This document shows, piece after piece, positions 42,211 through 52,893 of a DNA stretch of 64,000 nt. Below the pieces are notes generated by a model that worked only from the letters and a program-made list of their open reading frames with translations, did no database searches and was not told the origin of the DNA. Origin of the DNA: Bedellia somnulentella (lineage: Eukaryota > Arthropoda > Insecta > Lepidoptera > Bedelliidae); NCBI GenBank assembly GCA_963576735.1, contig OY755176.1, forward strand, positions 10,277,423 to 10,341,422, given 5' to 3'. The stretch's first letter is position 1. Every line of letters begins with the position of its first letter. The translations under genes and the position numbers were made by a program.

Positions 42211-42657
42211 TTATGAACAAAAAGTCTTGTATCAGTTTTTTGTGTCAAATCTAATCTCTACCGTGAATCCTTTTCCATATTTTTAAAATTATAATAATAA
42301 CAAAATACATATAAAAAATGTTTACGTAAGCTTAGGGGGAGGGGGTAAGAGCTTTGCTTACTTTTGCTGACAAGGGGGATGGGGGGGTAAATAATTGTAA
42401 TAAATCTGCTTACGTAATATTTGAACGGCCCCCTACCCGTGGGTGATCGTAAGAGGCGACTAAGGGTATAGGGACTATTTAAGTGATTTTTGGGCGATGT
42501 GGTTGGAGACCCGTCACCAAAAACGTTTATTATTATCATCTTTTCCCCAATCAACTTCCAAAAGTGGCTGTGGTATTTATCATTCCAAAGCTCTGGCTAC
42601 CCCGTTAAGGGATTTATAGCCGTGAGTATATGTATGTATGTATGTATACTTGATCAA

Positions 42658-43798
42658 CTAGTTACTTTTGGCTTCTCTGCGCTATAAAGTGATGAGGAAA
42701 TATAAAAACCCTTTAATCAGTCGCATATCACGGGTATAGAGTTCACTATTTAAAATTGATACAACTCAGAATCGGCGGTAGTCCAACGGCGAATATTATA
42801 GGCTGATTAGTTGCTATATCATTTATATCTTGATTTGAATTAACACCACCGCTTCTCATCCGAAATATGAGAGTTCAGTAGCTATTCTGAACAGTAGGTG
42901 ATAAAAATATGATGTTCAGATGTACCATGATTTACGGCGTTAAAGTTGGAATAAGTTCATTAGATAACTAATAAATAACTATATTTTGTCTTAGATAAAT
43001 CTTTTTTTTGCCAACAAATATATGAAAATCGGAACATGTATAATAAACAGTCAAACAAACAAAGTATGATCACCACATTCAATAGTTTCGAGTTTCTATA
43101 TATAGTATTTTATATATATATATATATAAAATATAGTACATGAAATGTACGTTAGATTAATTTACTGGCACTCGCATAACTATTCACCTTCCAAGTCATA
43201 TCCTTAATTTATTATTTATTTGGAAACCTTTTATAACATCTTTTGAGAAATTCGTTATTGAGTATGATAAAACAAGTAAACTCTTAAAACATAAAATGTA
43301 AAAAAAATATTAAATTGGAGTAACATCACCCTAGCTTTCATATCTACAACATGTTCTTAACTATTATGTAGTCTGAACATAATGTGGGGTAGTGATATCG
43401 TTTTGGCTTTCATCTGAACCGATAAAAATACAATTTCTAGCAATGGCACTCTACTATTCTTCTCTCTACTCTACTATTTTACTGACTATTCAGAATGTTC
43501 AATAAACACAAAATACTTGTAGTTATGGGAGCGGTAAAATTGTTTTATCTTTACTCGCTTCTGTTACTTTGAGAACTAATTTACTAGCAGTTAAATAAAA
43601 ATAACAAGATATAAAAATATCTACTTTTTATTCAGAATGTTGAATTTACTACTTTTGTTATAAATTCCATGAATTACTTTTATGTAATGCTACAAGTGAC
43701 AGATAAATAGATAGTTTTATTTATTATGTAATTCTTTCCATTTGATAAACAATTAATTTATCGAACCGAATACTAGACGATCAAGGATAAAGAAGTTT
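42658..43798. other. Nothing recognised
   Basis: About 1.1 kb of AT-rich DNA; a TATA-rich palindrome at about 43103-43138. No family or coding motif seen. Confidence 0.45.
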
Positions 43799-43810
43799 TA
43801 AAGTTAATAC

Positions 43811-44130
43811 ATACATACATATACATATACTCACGGCCATAAATCCCAAAAAGGGGCAGCCAGAGCATTAGGGCTAGAAACTCCCCGCCACATTTATAAG
43901 TTGATAGGAGACAAGATGGTAGAAATAAAGTGTTGTAAGTGATGGGTCTCCAACCGCAGCACCCAAAAACCACTTAAGATAACCCCACACCCTTAATCAC
44001 AGCCCTATATGTCCCCACCAAGAGGCTCGAGCCTACCCTCACAAGAAGAGGTGATTTGGCCAACCACACCCTTATTCGCCTCTTATGACACCCGTGTGTA
44101 GAATAATAGTGACATTCTAAGCCGGACGAA
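43811..44130 (-). mobile_element. S2 element with internal insertion, 12-bp TSD
   Basis: TAAAGTTAATAC at 43799-43810 and 44131-44142 flanks it. About 75 bp of foreign sequence (CAGCCCTATATGTCCCCACC ... GGTGATTTGGCCAACC) sits between two versions of the CACCCTTA-TCGCCTCTTA region, apparently a local duplication plus insertion. Confidence 0.9.
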
Positions 44131-44142
44131 TAAAGTTAATAC

Positions 44143-44639
44143 TATTTAATTTTGTAAGTATCCGAGAAACTGATAATTATTAAAATATATTGAAATCGCT
44201 TTGGTTTCATAGCTGTAAAAATTCGTGTATGTATGTCTATGTAATGTTAAATTCGTTGTCGTTGAGATCAAAGGGATGAATACGTTTGTGCGGTGTAACT
44301 TTGCTTGTTTAAATTATGGTGATTGCTCCAAGCGCTTACATAATTTTATTACGGCCGAGCATATAGACCGATCGATTTTATAGGATATGGCCTTTCATTT
44401 AGAATTTGATTGCTCAAAGAGACTAAACGGGAACTGTGAATACAAATTGGTGTAAACTTTGCTTTGAATTACTAAACTGTTCGTCAATGTCACTTGACTT
44501 GTGTACAAGTGGCTCAACATTTAGAATTAGGCTGGTATTTTCAGTAGCCATGAAAAATAATATTGTATTGTATATAATAAATGGTACTAGCTAGTTAATA
44601 GAAAATCCGGTATTATTTATGTTCAGTGATATTATATAA
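44143..44639. other. Nothing recognised
   Basis: Unassigned. Confidence 0.4.
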
Positions 44640-44822
44640 AACTCAACTCAACTCAAAACTCAAATGTTCTTGCCGTATATATCCCCGAAGAGGTTTACAG
44701 AGGTACTAATAATTCTGAACATCACGTGACATCGTCACGTATGTCAGATGACTAAGTAAAACTTAGCCATGTGGGTTTTCTCATGATGTTTTCCCTCACC
44801 GTTAACCAAGGTAAAATAAATA
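44640..44822 (-). mobile_element. S1 SINE, internally deleted
   Basis: Minus strand from TTAACGGTGAGGGAAAACAT to TATATATACGGCAAGAACAT and a TTGAGTTGAG tail. The block between TTAGTCAT and CACGTGATG is deleted. The GTTGAG tail type is shared with 38624-38793. Confidence 0.8.
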
Positions 44823-45047
44823 AGCTAAATTAACCACTCAAATAACTCGACTCTGAAATCGAGTCTAATGGAACTATGTTTTATTAATCAGCATACTAAT
44901 TAGTATCGCTTAAAAATCTAAAATAACAATCACATTTATTACTTTAGTAAATTATTAAATAATGTTATTTAAAAGCAACCAAAGAAAATAGTCTTTGACA
45001 TTAGAAAATATCATCGGTCAGAAAAATCATCGTTACTTAGAGTAATT

Positions 45048-45380
45048 TTTCGTTTAGCTGGAAATAAAGATTGCGGCCCAGAACTGGTGAAAGATTTTTC
45101 TGGTGTAGTAACATTTGAAGAAGATGAAAAATCGCACTAGCGGTAAAAGGATTTATGCACATTTGAGAACATATTCACATCTCATATAGAAGAAGATTCA
45201 CCATTAAGATCAGCTGTGCAAGGTGATGCATCTAGTGATCTTTTAACTGATATCTGTGGTGTTAGTAAATATCGTTGCCATGGTAGTTGTGCTGCTCCGT
45301 TTCTCTGCCTCTGTTACAGGCTTCTTCGACGTGTTTGCTATCGCTGAAAGACTGAAACAAAAACTTCTAAATATTTACAC
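45048..45380 (+). other. Protein-like decayed stretch, unidentified
   Basis: The frame starting near 45049 reads FRLAGNKDCGPELVKDFSGV VTFEEDEKS before a stop; after further shifts ENIFTSHIEEDSPLRSAVQG follows. Residue variety is more like real protein than spacer, but I recognise no family. An S1a follows immediately. May be a remnant of a host gene or transposon exon. Confidence 0.25.
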
Positions 45381-45388
45381 TGTATTAA

Positions 45389-45743
45389 ATATAACCGTGA
45401 TAGCCCAGTGGGTAGAACACTCGGTTATCGTGCAAACGACTAGTGTTCAAATCCTGGGTCGGGCCTACACCAATTTGTCTTTTCTAGAGACATATGTGTG
45501 GTTAATTTATCATGGTTGTTAACGGAGAAGGAAAACATCGTAAGGAAACCCACATGGCTGAGTTGTACTTAGTCATGTGACAGTGTATTCGTACAAAACG
45601 GCGATAGGCCTGCCCCCTATCACGTGAGTACACTGTCCATGCAAATCGTGGGTACTCTGAACACCAGGTGACAAAGTCACGTGAGGTTCAGAAGTATTAG
45701 TTCCTCTGCCAACCCCTTCGGGGATATTCGGCGTGAACGTTTA
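45389..45743 (+). mobile_element. S1a SINE, full length, 8-bp TSD
   Basis: Near-identical by eye to the 36682 copy. TGTATTAA at 45381-45388 and 45744-45751 (11 bp with one mismatch) flanks it. Confidence 0.92.
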
Positions 45744-45754
45744 TGTATTAAGTA

Positions 45755-46671
45755 TTATGTATTATTTGGTCTGGTTGGATTATTGCGTCTTATATTTCGG
45801 TACAAATCGGTTTTAATTTCAGTGTATTTTATAGTTTTAGATTAAGGTAAGGTTGAAATGGCATATAGAGAAATGACGAATTAAAAGTAGAAACGAAACC
45901 AATGCTACATTTTTTGATTAATTTGACAAATTAAATACAGGACTGTTTGTATGCAATCAGATGCTAAATAACTATAACTAATAAAAAAAAATACAGGTTT
46001 TCACTTACTCATTAGTTCTCTGAGCAGAAATGACGTATTAACTTTTTAATACCCCAATTTCAAAATTTTTCTTCACAACAAAAATAACATGATGTTAGCC
46101 GCAAAATGCCTCAGTGTTGTTGCTACGATAACTATTTTAGTCTGCGATACAAAGTTATAATTTTTTACTCTAATTTTACAATATACACAGGAATGGCGAT
46201 TTTTTTGGATACAGTAGCATTTATTAAAATTAACAAAGTATAGAGTAGCATTTATTAAAATTAACAAAATTTAAGAATTACTAGTATCTTAACATTTTAA
46301 GTAACATTTCAGTAACGTAAATTTAACATTTTAGCAATATACAGATGGTAGATTTAAAATTGAAGTCTTGTTTTGATATTTTTCATTTATAAGCTAGACC
46401 TGGAATCGGCTTCGGATACATACACAGAACATAACGATTCCCTGACTGAGCTATTTTTTTTATATTTTTTTTAAAGTTTTGTTTTGTGATATATGATTAT
46501 TTACTTACTACATGCTTGTAACAATATTCATGTAAAAAATACGACGCTTTATAGTCATTCTACTAAGAGTCACTTTTTTACTTATAGAATAGAATTACCC
46601 ATATAATATAACAGTTATCAACACGAGGCGACTAGAATGCAATGCAAGAACGGTGAATCATGTATTACATG
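45755..46671. other. Nothing recognised
   Basis: AT-rich. A direct repeat TAGCATTTATTAAAATTAAC AAA at about 46205 and 46246 is a local duplication. Confidence 0.45.
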
Positions 46672-46790
46672 TATTTACTCTCGGGTATAAATCCGAAAAA
46701 GAGGTAGCCCAAGCTTCAGAATAAGAAATTCATCAACCACTTTTGGAAGATGAGAGGGAAAAGGATGGTTAATAAATTAAAATAATAAAT
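46672..46790 (-). repeat. S2 3' half, degenerate
   Basis: TTACTCTCGGGTATAAATCC, AAGAGGTAGCCCAAGCTTCA and CCACTTTTGGAAGATGAGAG match the minus-strand S2 end. Confidence 0.7.
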
Positions 46791-46807
46791 CGTATATCAC
46801 TTCAACG

Positions 46808-47710
46808 TTGTTAACTTTCTTGATGTTAGCTGGGTTCACATTGATCCAAATAGACGTTTTTTTTCGAAAGGATTGGTTGCTGCTGGATCTGTGGCCTGTG
46901 CGGCTTCACCATGACTTTATGTGTGCCGAGCAGCTGAGGACCGCCCTGGCGGGGCAAAGGAGTGTACCTAAAATAAAACGGATAGAGGGTGAAAGGAGCC
47001 CTAACAAAGTGACCAAGCGGGAGGCTTATGTCATACAGTGTGAACTCTCGCGTCCTTCGGGAGGACTATGCCATTGGCACGGCAAGGGAGGTTCTAATTT
47101 GGGGTTCTTCGACCTCGCCGACGAGGTCAGTGTCTGGAGTGGTGTGTTCTTTGTCGGTGAGCACTGGTGGCCTCTGAGGCCTTAAGCTTGCGGGTGATCG
47201 GGTCGTTGGGGTCCGAGAGCACGCTACGAGGGCGTCTCTCTCGAGTTCCGACATCCGGTGAAATTGTGTAGTCGAGCGAAGCACTTAGTAAGGGGTTCGG
47301 GTGATCAGGGATCCTATCAAAGTGTCTACGTGAGATTTCTTTGAAGTGATCTACATTACAAAATACTTGATTGTAGGGAGTTCTAAGTCCTAACATACCA
47401 AGGCGCCCCTACCGCCTTGCGCATGATCCTATTTTGTATCACCTAGAGGCGGTGAATCAAGCCCTCTCTGGCGTGTGCGAACGCAGCACTACCGTACGAG
47501 AGGACTGAGTGTATACATGTTATTTATAGTGTGACTTTGTGACGTAGTAATAACTTACTGCGAGCACAAAGCATCGGTGATAGCCTATTCAGGACGAATG
47601 AGGCTATGTATTTGTTGTGGTGGTGCCATGTGAGCCGGGGATCAAGACAATACCGAGGTATTTAATCTTTTTCACCCACGGAATAGATGTCCAAGTAGAC
47701 GTAGAAAACT
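46808..47710 (-). mobile_element. LINE-delta (Jockey-like), decayed 3' part
   Basis: A G+C-rich block in an AT-rich region. Minus-strand translation gives Jockey-type C-terminal motifs in several frames (next entry). Sequence 46808-47065 would be the C-terminal end and 3' UTR. The plus-strand open frame of 125 codons in this block is a shadow. Confidence 0.7.
47066..47705 (-). pseudogene. LINE-delta reverse transcriptase C-terminus, frameshifted
   Basis: Pieces in order along the minus strand are TSIPWVKKIKYLGIVLIPG (about 47640-47700), then RL-stop-VIQNRIMRKAVGAPWYVRT (about 47390-47460), then after a frame change LRTPYNQVFCNVDHFKEISR, HFDRIPDHPNPLLSASLDY and RRPRSVLSDPNDPITRKL (47160-47390). 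The QNR-R-AVGAPWYVR and HPNPL blocks are characteristic of Jockey-clade LINEs. At least one stop and one frameshift; non-functional. Confidence 0.75.
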
Positions 47711-48340
47711 CTTTCCAGGTTGGGTAAGTTAAATGTCAATGATATTATACCAAACAAGAGGCAGATAAGTTATAATATAAGCTCGCGCGTTAGGAAGTCT
47801 CAAGTTCGACCTAATGAGGGGTTTCCCATTTGTCAGTTCATTGAGTTTCACTTAAAATGCTACAGATGGCCTAAATACTAATATGTCACTAATATGTAAA
47901 AATGCGGCCAATCAAGTTGACTGAATCAACTTTAGTTATAAGGCAAAGCAAAACATTTTAAGGTCTTTGTTCGTTTTAATAATTGTCAATTCGTAACATG
48001 ATTTAGTGCCATAATTCGTCATTTTCGAGACATTTTGCGTCTTGAGTCGTAGTTTCAGCATCAATGTTTTGGCATATTACGTTCGTACAGCGCCATCTCA
48101 CGAGAATTTATGAACTAAAAATGACAATTGAAAAACCCCTCATTGGTACGTCGTCTCATCGTGTGCATCGAGCGCTATCTTTTTTATTTTCATGCTCTTT
48201 CGCATCCATTAGTAGCACTTGTCAATGTGGGTAGTTTCGGTTTGGAAACAGATTTTTAAAGCCAATTACTATGAACGAAACGTATCTATCTGTAGTTCAT
48301 CATTGTTGAATGTCGGAATCGAAGTCCATACAAAATGACA
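47711..48340. other. Nothing recognised
   Basis: GCTCGCGCGTTAGGAAGTCT CAAGTTCGACC at 47782-47812 is faintly tRNA-like; otherwise unassigned. Confidence 0.35.
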
Positions 48341-48352
48341 TCATAGTCAAAA

Positions 48353-48593
48353 CATACATACATATACTCACGGCTATAATTCCCTAGAAGGGGTAGCCAG
48401 AGCCAAGGAATTATAAATTCCTCAGCCACTTTTGGAAGTTGAGTGGGGAAAAGGCGGTAAAATAAAGGTTTTTGTTTTGGTGATGGGTCTCCAACCGCAT
48501 TGCCCAAAAATCCAATAAAAGCCCCAATACCCTTAGTCGCCTCTTACGACACCCGTGGGTAGAAAGGGGTAGCAACATTCTAAGCCGGCACTA
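48353..48593 (-). mobile_element. S2 element, full length, 11-bp TSD
   Basis: CATAGTCAAAA at 48342-48352 and 48594-48604 flanks a complete minus-strand S2 (hairpin GGAATTATAAATTCC). Confidence 0.93.
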
Positions 48594-48604
48594 CATAGTC
48601 AAAA

Positions 48605-49131
48605 GTAGCCTCCAAATAATGGAGAACACAAATGGGTCAAAATATCTGAACCAAATGCACTCGTAACTTTATTATATACCATCTACATTACAAAAGTTTT
48701 TATTTCACATCAATACATGCAGTATTTCCGATGCAGCGACCTCGAGAACTTAAACCCCGTTTATAAATCTTCAGATTTCGCGCGCTTTTTAATTGGACGT
48801 CTCACAACCCGTGAGCCGGCCGATCATTGCCAACTGCGCGAAGTCGGTCCATTGGGAATAATTCGTTTGTTTCTAGATTTATTTCCTTAAATGCTTGTTT
48901 ACAATACAGTAACATAAATGGTAATTCTGCCAACCCCTACGGAGTAACTGTGTGAACTTTTGAGCTTTGAGTTACAAAAACTTCCTGCCTGATAGTTGAA
49001 GTAAAAACTTAAAAGCACTTATAGAAATTGAGGAGAATTAATTTTACAGAGGATTATTGTTGTTGGTGATTGTTTTGTATTATCCATGTATTATCGGCAC
49101 AGAATAGCACTAAATCGTTTTTTCATAAAAA
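48605..49131. other. Mostly unassigned; S1 end trace
   Basis: TCTGCCAACCCCTACGGAGT AACTGTGTGAACTTTTGAG at about 48927-48967 is an isolated S1 3' tip. The rest is not recognised. Confidence 0.4.
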
Positions 49132-49500
49132 CATAACATAACATAAACGTTCACGCCGTTTATCCCCGAAGGGGTTGGCAGAGGTACCAATACTCCTGAA
49201 CTCACATGGCAAGCGCCATCTAGTTTCCAGAGAAGGTACCCACGTTTTGCTTAGACAGTGTACTCACGTGATAGGGGGCAGGCCTATCGCCGTTTTGAAC
49301 GAATACACTGTCACATGACTAAGTACAACTCAGCCATGTGGGTTTCCTCACGATGTTTTCCCTCACCGTTAGCAACCATGATAAATTAACCACACATATG
49401 ACTTTAGAAAAGACAAATTGGTGTAGGCCCGTCCCAGGATTGGAACTCACGCCCTTCTGTTTTTCGGGCGGGTGTTCTACCCACTGGACTATCATGTCGC
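49132..49500 (-). mobile_element. S1b SINE, full length
   Basis: AACATAACATAACATAAACG tail, TTTATCCCCGAAGGGG, CAAGCGCCATCTAGTTTCCA, and the S1b head GCCCGAAAAACAGAAG..ACATGATAGTCCAGTGG in reverse. No clear target duplication. Confidence 0.92.
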
Positions 49501-49587
49501 AATTCACACAGGGTAAAAAAGTGACTTAGGAAATTAGTCACTTTTTCTAGGATAATCTTAGAAAATGCGGCTGGAGACCCATCACCT

Positions 49588-50072
49588 ATCAGCTCGAGCC
49601 CCTAAGTTGCAACATAAATGATAATGTTAGCCCCGAATTCACAAATATTGGTTTTTACTAATTCGCTTATTTTCTATTTGTTCACACTAATTTCATGTAG
49701 AATACTAATAGAAACACTGTTTAAAAATGTGTAACATTATTATTTCATGTTCATATAATATTTTCTGCTCATCTAGGCCGACGCCATTACTTTGCTTGAC
49801 GGCTTGGATTTATTTAGTCCTGAGAAAATAGTGATGTGATAAAAATGCGCTCATAATTCTAGCGCTATGAGATACAGCTTTTGCACCTGCTCCGTAAATG
49901 AGGAGTTGTATTTATTTGCGCGTATTAATTATGCTTGTTTATTATTGTTGGACCGTAGAATTAAGGAACTGCGATATGTTTATAATAATTGTTTGAAAAT
50001 TGAGTTTCTTACCATTAAGAAGTACTTAACATAATAAAGCTCAAACATTGAGTTGGAAAACAGAAACGATTT
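49588..50072 (+). repeat. Unidentified segment U1, copy A, with conserved 189-nt core
   Basis: Aligns end to end with 57096-57558. The core 49754-49942 (TATAATATTTTCTGCTCATC to GCTTGTTTAT) matches 57262-57450 with one mismatch and no indel by eye. The 165 bp before and 120 bp after match much less well, with indels. The core can form three small hairpins: AGGCCG/CGGCTT (49775-49780 with 49800-49805), GCGCT/AGCGC (49847-49851 with 49861-49865) and CTCC/GGAG (49890-49893 with 49902-49905). No open frame. Confidence 0.7.
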
Positions 50073-50073
50073 A

Positions 50074-50265
50074 TATACATATAATCACGGCCATAATCCC
50101 AAAAAGGGCTAGCCAGAGCTTTAGAATTAGAAACTTCTCAACCACATTTGGAAGTTGATAGGGGAAAAGATGGCAGAAAATCCCCATACCCTAAGTCTCC
50201 TCTTACGACACCCGCGGGAGAAAGGGGTAGTGACATTCTAAGCCGGCACTACACGGCAATAATCG
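50074..50265 (-). mobile_element. S2 element, internally deleted
   Basis: TATAATCACGGCCATAATCC to GCCGGCACTACACGGCA, lacking the GGTGATGGGTCTCCAACCGC block. Confidence 0.85.
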
Positions 50266-50283
50266 AATAACTACAACGATTAA

Positions 50284-50525
50284 CATACATACATATATTC
50301 ACGGCTGTAAATCCCTAGAAGGGGTAGCCAGAGCTAAATAATTAGAAACTCCTCAGCCACTTTTGTAAATGTGAGTGGGGAAAAGATGGTAAAAATAAAG
50401 GTTGTTGGTAATGGGTCTCCAATCACATCGCCCAAAAATCCCTTAAAATCTCCAATACCGTTAGTCGCCTCTTACGTACACCCACCGGAAGAGGGGTAGT
50501 GCTATTCTATGCCAATACTACACAT
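50284..50525 (-). mobile_element. S2 element, full length
   Basis: ACATACATACATATATTCAC to ATGCCAATACTACACATCAA on the minus strand, complete. No clear duplication. Confidence 0.88.
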
Positions 50526-50932
50526 CAAGGTAAAAGGTTTATTTAGTGTTTAAACTGTAGTGTTGAAACACTGAGGCGCAACACAGTATTTATTTGGCAT
50601 TTTGTATCACAAAACTATAAAAAACTCCATTAGTGCGCAAGCGTGAGCGACGAATGGAGTGAGCTGTGACGTCACATCGTCACAGCATCATCATTTATTT
50701 AGCGTATAAAATCAGTATAAAACAGTCAGGTTAGGTCCATTGACAATGTCACTTGGACCTACGTTAAGTAATAATTTATACCCAGCTTTATAAGTGAACG
50801 ATAGCAGGCTGTTGTGCGCCTGCTGTGCTGCTCGCTTACGGACTCGATCAGCCTCGTGGTGGCGTCTCGAAGTCGAAGTTGATGTTGGAGTGGTTGTAGA
50901 ATAGAAATAACAAAGCAACTTGCTGTGACTAA
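50526..50932. other. Nothing recognised
   Basis: GCGCAAGCGTGAGCGACGAA TGGAGTGAG at 50634-50662 and TGACGTCAC palindromes at about 50668-50676 stand out, but no family is identified. Confidence 0.35.
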
Positions 50933-51150
50933 GGGCCAGTTTTTTGATCCGGAGTTAAAAATATAACCATTTGTTACATTGACTATAGTTAAATGACGAA
51001 CCAGTAGTTAAATCGTAAATCCATTTTGGTTCGATATTTGACCATTAGTTACTCTAACCACGGGTCAAAAAATGCATTTTGCTGATATCTAACTAATAGT
51101 TACGATATTTAACAAATTGTTGAGTTAACCACGGATCAAAAAACTGGCCC
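50933..51150. mobile_element. Tourist-like MITE, 218 bp
   Basis: Exact terminal inverted repeats GGGCCAGTTTTTTGATCCG (50933-50951) and its reverse complement (51132-51150). TAA and TTA border the ends, compatible with PIF/Harbinger-type TWA targets. The interior repeats AGTTA/TAACT words (GAGTTAAAA, TAGTTAAAT, TAGTTACT). No coding. Confidence 0.75.
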
Positions 51151-51536
51151 TTAGATAGATTTAATTCACTTTTACATCTGTGTGACAAAATGTGAACTAT
51201 AGATTTTACTTTACGATGACAAATGTCTACTGAGTCTTCTGAGTTGCTTCGTAGCTTTGACTATGAACACTATAGACAGAGGGATGTTACGTCATCCATT
51301 TTAAAAAGAGAAGCCCTTATTTAAGTTCTTATATGTTAAAAAGAGACACAAATCTTTATTGTCATCTCTATCGCGTAACCCGTTTTGTTGATGTCACACT
51401 TTTAAATTGTGACAAACAAAGCGTCGACTTGTGAGCGATTTTGGTTTTCTTTTGATTTTGAGAAAGATTTTATTCATTTGTATATTGTTATTGTGACAAA
51501 AGAGACTCCATTAGTTAAGTTATTATTTAGTGAGGT

Positions 51537-52121
51537 ATGGTTGGGTGTAGCGTGCTTGGCTGCGGAAGCCGCAGCGAAAAACACATCGAAGGATTGACTT
51601 TCCACAAGTGAGTGAGTATTTTAATGTTTTTCTACAGATAAATACATAATAAATACATTGCGCGATCAGAAAATAAGTGATTCAAATGTTAATTACGTTG
51701 AACTAGATTACTAGCATTTTCTTTAGTTATTTTGAGCAATTTTTTAATAGTATAACCTAAAAATATGCAGTATCTCAGTGTTGCCATAATTCACGTTTTC
51801 ATCCTACCCTGTCGTTAGGGTAAATTTTTCAAATTAGTAAACTGATGTTAATGAGTGAGTATATTATGAATTTCGTCGCGCTATAGCGACGCTGCATGAT
51901 TTCCAATTGTTATCCACGCAATTAGTTTAGTAGTAAGTAGAATTAGTAAGTAATAAATTTGTTATATTTATTTTAGTTCTTCGTATTCATTACAGTTTTC
52001 CTAAAGACCCGAATCTACGAGAAAAATGGATTGCGGCCACTGGAAGATGCAATTGGAAACCAACCAAAGTTTTGAGGGATACTATAAAATTGAAAGGCAC
52101 CTCGTTTTTGTCCAAAGACTA
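51537..52121 (+). pseudogene. THAP domain, two exons, truncated
   Basis: Exon 1 (51537-51607) encodes MVGCSVLGCGSRSEKHIEGL TFH and ends at GTGAGT (51608). A 388-bp intron ends TTACAG (51995). Exon 2 continues FPKDPNLREKWIAATGR-NWKPTK. These are the first half of a THAP zinc finger: CxxxxC, the FHxFP joint, and the invariant W in KWI. The expected CxxH with HF is missing; after PTK come VLRDTIKLKGTSFLSKD and a stop, so the finger is incomplete. THAP domains bind the ends of P-type transposons. Confidence 0.7.
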
Positions 52122-52125
52122 AGCT

Positions 52126-52375
52126 TTGGCTCAAATGGTCGCAGTTGTTTTGAAAAAGAATTTAGGTAAAATAATATTTCCGACATTAAACGACCACATC
52201 AGAGAGCAAAATCCGTTCGAAAACCACCTTGTGCTGTTAATAAAGGCTATAGCTTTAAAATACTTAGATGTACGAATACATCATCTTTTGAAAAATGTGA
52301 CTGAAATAGACGAATGAATTCGAAATTTTCACACGAAACTGATTTTGTTTAAAGGTCAATAGTAAATAATGCAAT
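52126..52375 (+). pseudogene. C-terminal end of the P-like transposase
   Basis: QNPFENHLVLLIKAIALKYL then DVRIHHLLKNVTEIDE, a TGA at 52315-52317, and in the same frame IRNFHTKLILFKGQ and a TAG at 52368-52370. An ILFKGQ end preceded by a KYL-VRxHH block is common in insect THAP/P-type transposase proteins. It is joined almost directly to the THAP exon, so most of the protein has been deleted. Confidence 0.6.
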
Positions 52376-52893
52376 AAAACTCATGTACAAAATAGTGCTG
52401 TCTTTTATTTTTCAAAATACAAACATAGACCCCACTATACCCATGATGACCCGTATGATATTTACATAACTTGCACTTATGGAACAGCTGTTTTTTTTTT
52501 GTCCAGTAACAAAGTTAGTCCCGTTCAAAAATTTATTCGTAATCATGGGAAGATTCATCCCTGATAGTACAATGCTTTAGATTTCACGGTGTATTAAACA
52601 TCAGTATAAATGGTAAAATTAAACAAAAAAGATTGTATAATACTAGGAGCAAGTATGTATAATTATATGATTTCAGGAAATAATATAGTAAACAGTAAAC
52701 CTTTAATTAAACAATAAATTGACGTAATCAATTTTAAATTAAAAAGTAGCTTTTAGAATGGTGATTATAGTATTTTGGGGTAATTGTTTTCTAGTGATCG
52801 CAACATTACAGGGAAAAATATTGCTATCTAAAAGAGGTACTCTCCCGTTGCATTATGACTCTGTCTATAGTGTTTATAGTCAAAGCTTCGTAG

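Larger units (their letters stand above)
38404..42432. mobile_element. DNA transposon with GGGGCCGTTCAA termini, 4 kb, host of nested elements
   Basis: The left end GGGGCCGTTCAAGTATTAC and the reverse complement of the right end GGGGCCGTTCAAATATTAC match over about 25 bp (continuing RTAAG). CTA borders each end (38402-38404 and 42433-42435 region), compatible with a 3-bp duplication as in PIF/Harbinger-like elements, although the family is uncertain. G-rich blocks (GGGGTGGGGTGGGGGGG at about 38440; AAGGGGGATGGGGGGG at about 42368) lie inside both ends. No transposase of its own is seen. Confidence 0.75.
38364..42644 (+). mobile_element. S2 element split by a 4-kb insertion, 13-bp TSD
   Basis: The S2 head (GCCGTGTAGTGTCGGCTTAG ... 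CCATTTCTA) occupies 38364-38404 and the remainder (ACCCGTGGGTGATCGTAAGA to the TATG tail) 42434-42644. TATACTTGATCAA at 38351-38363 and 42645-42657 is an exact duplication 4.3 kb apart, which shows that the two halves are one element. Confidence 0.95.
51255..52885 (+). mobile_element. P-element-like DNA transposon, 1631 bp, internally deleted
   Basis: 27-bp terminal inverted repeats starting CTTTGACTATGAACACTATA at 51255 and, in reverse, CTTTGACTATAAACACTATA at 52885 (one difference). An exact 8-bp duplication CTTCGTAG flanks it (51247-51254 and 52886-52893). Termini of about 30 bp, an 8-bp duplication and a THAP-domain protein are together the marks of the P superfamily. The central transposase region is missing. 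Confidence 0.8.

Noticed and set aside
45256..45522. 88-codon plus-strand frame as a gene
   Set aside because: Its second half (VIAQWVEHS and onward) is translated S1 SINE; the S1 insertion is flanked by its own duplication.
46808..47185. 125-codon plus-strand frame in a G+C-rich block, at first taken for a gene
   Set aside because: The opposite strand encodes Jockey-type motifs (VIQNRIMRKAVGAPWYVR, HPNPLLSASLDY), so this frame is the shadow of a LINE remnant.
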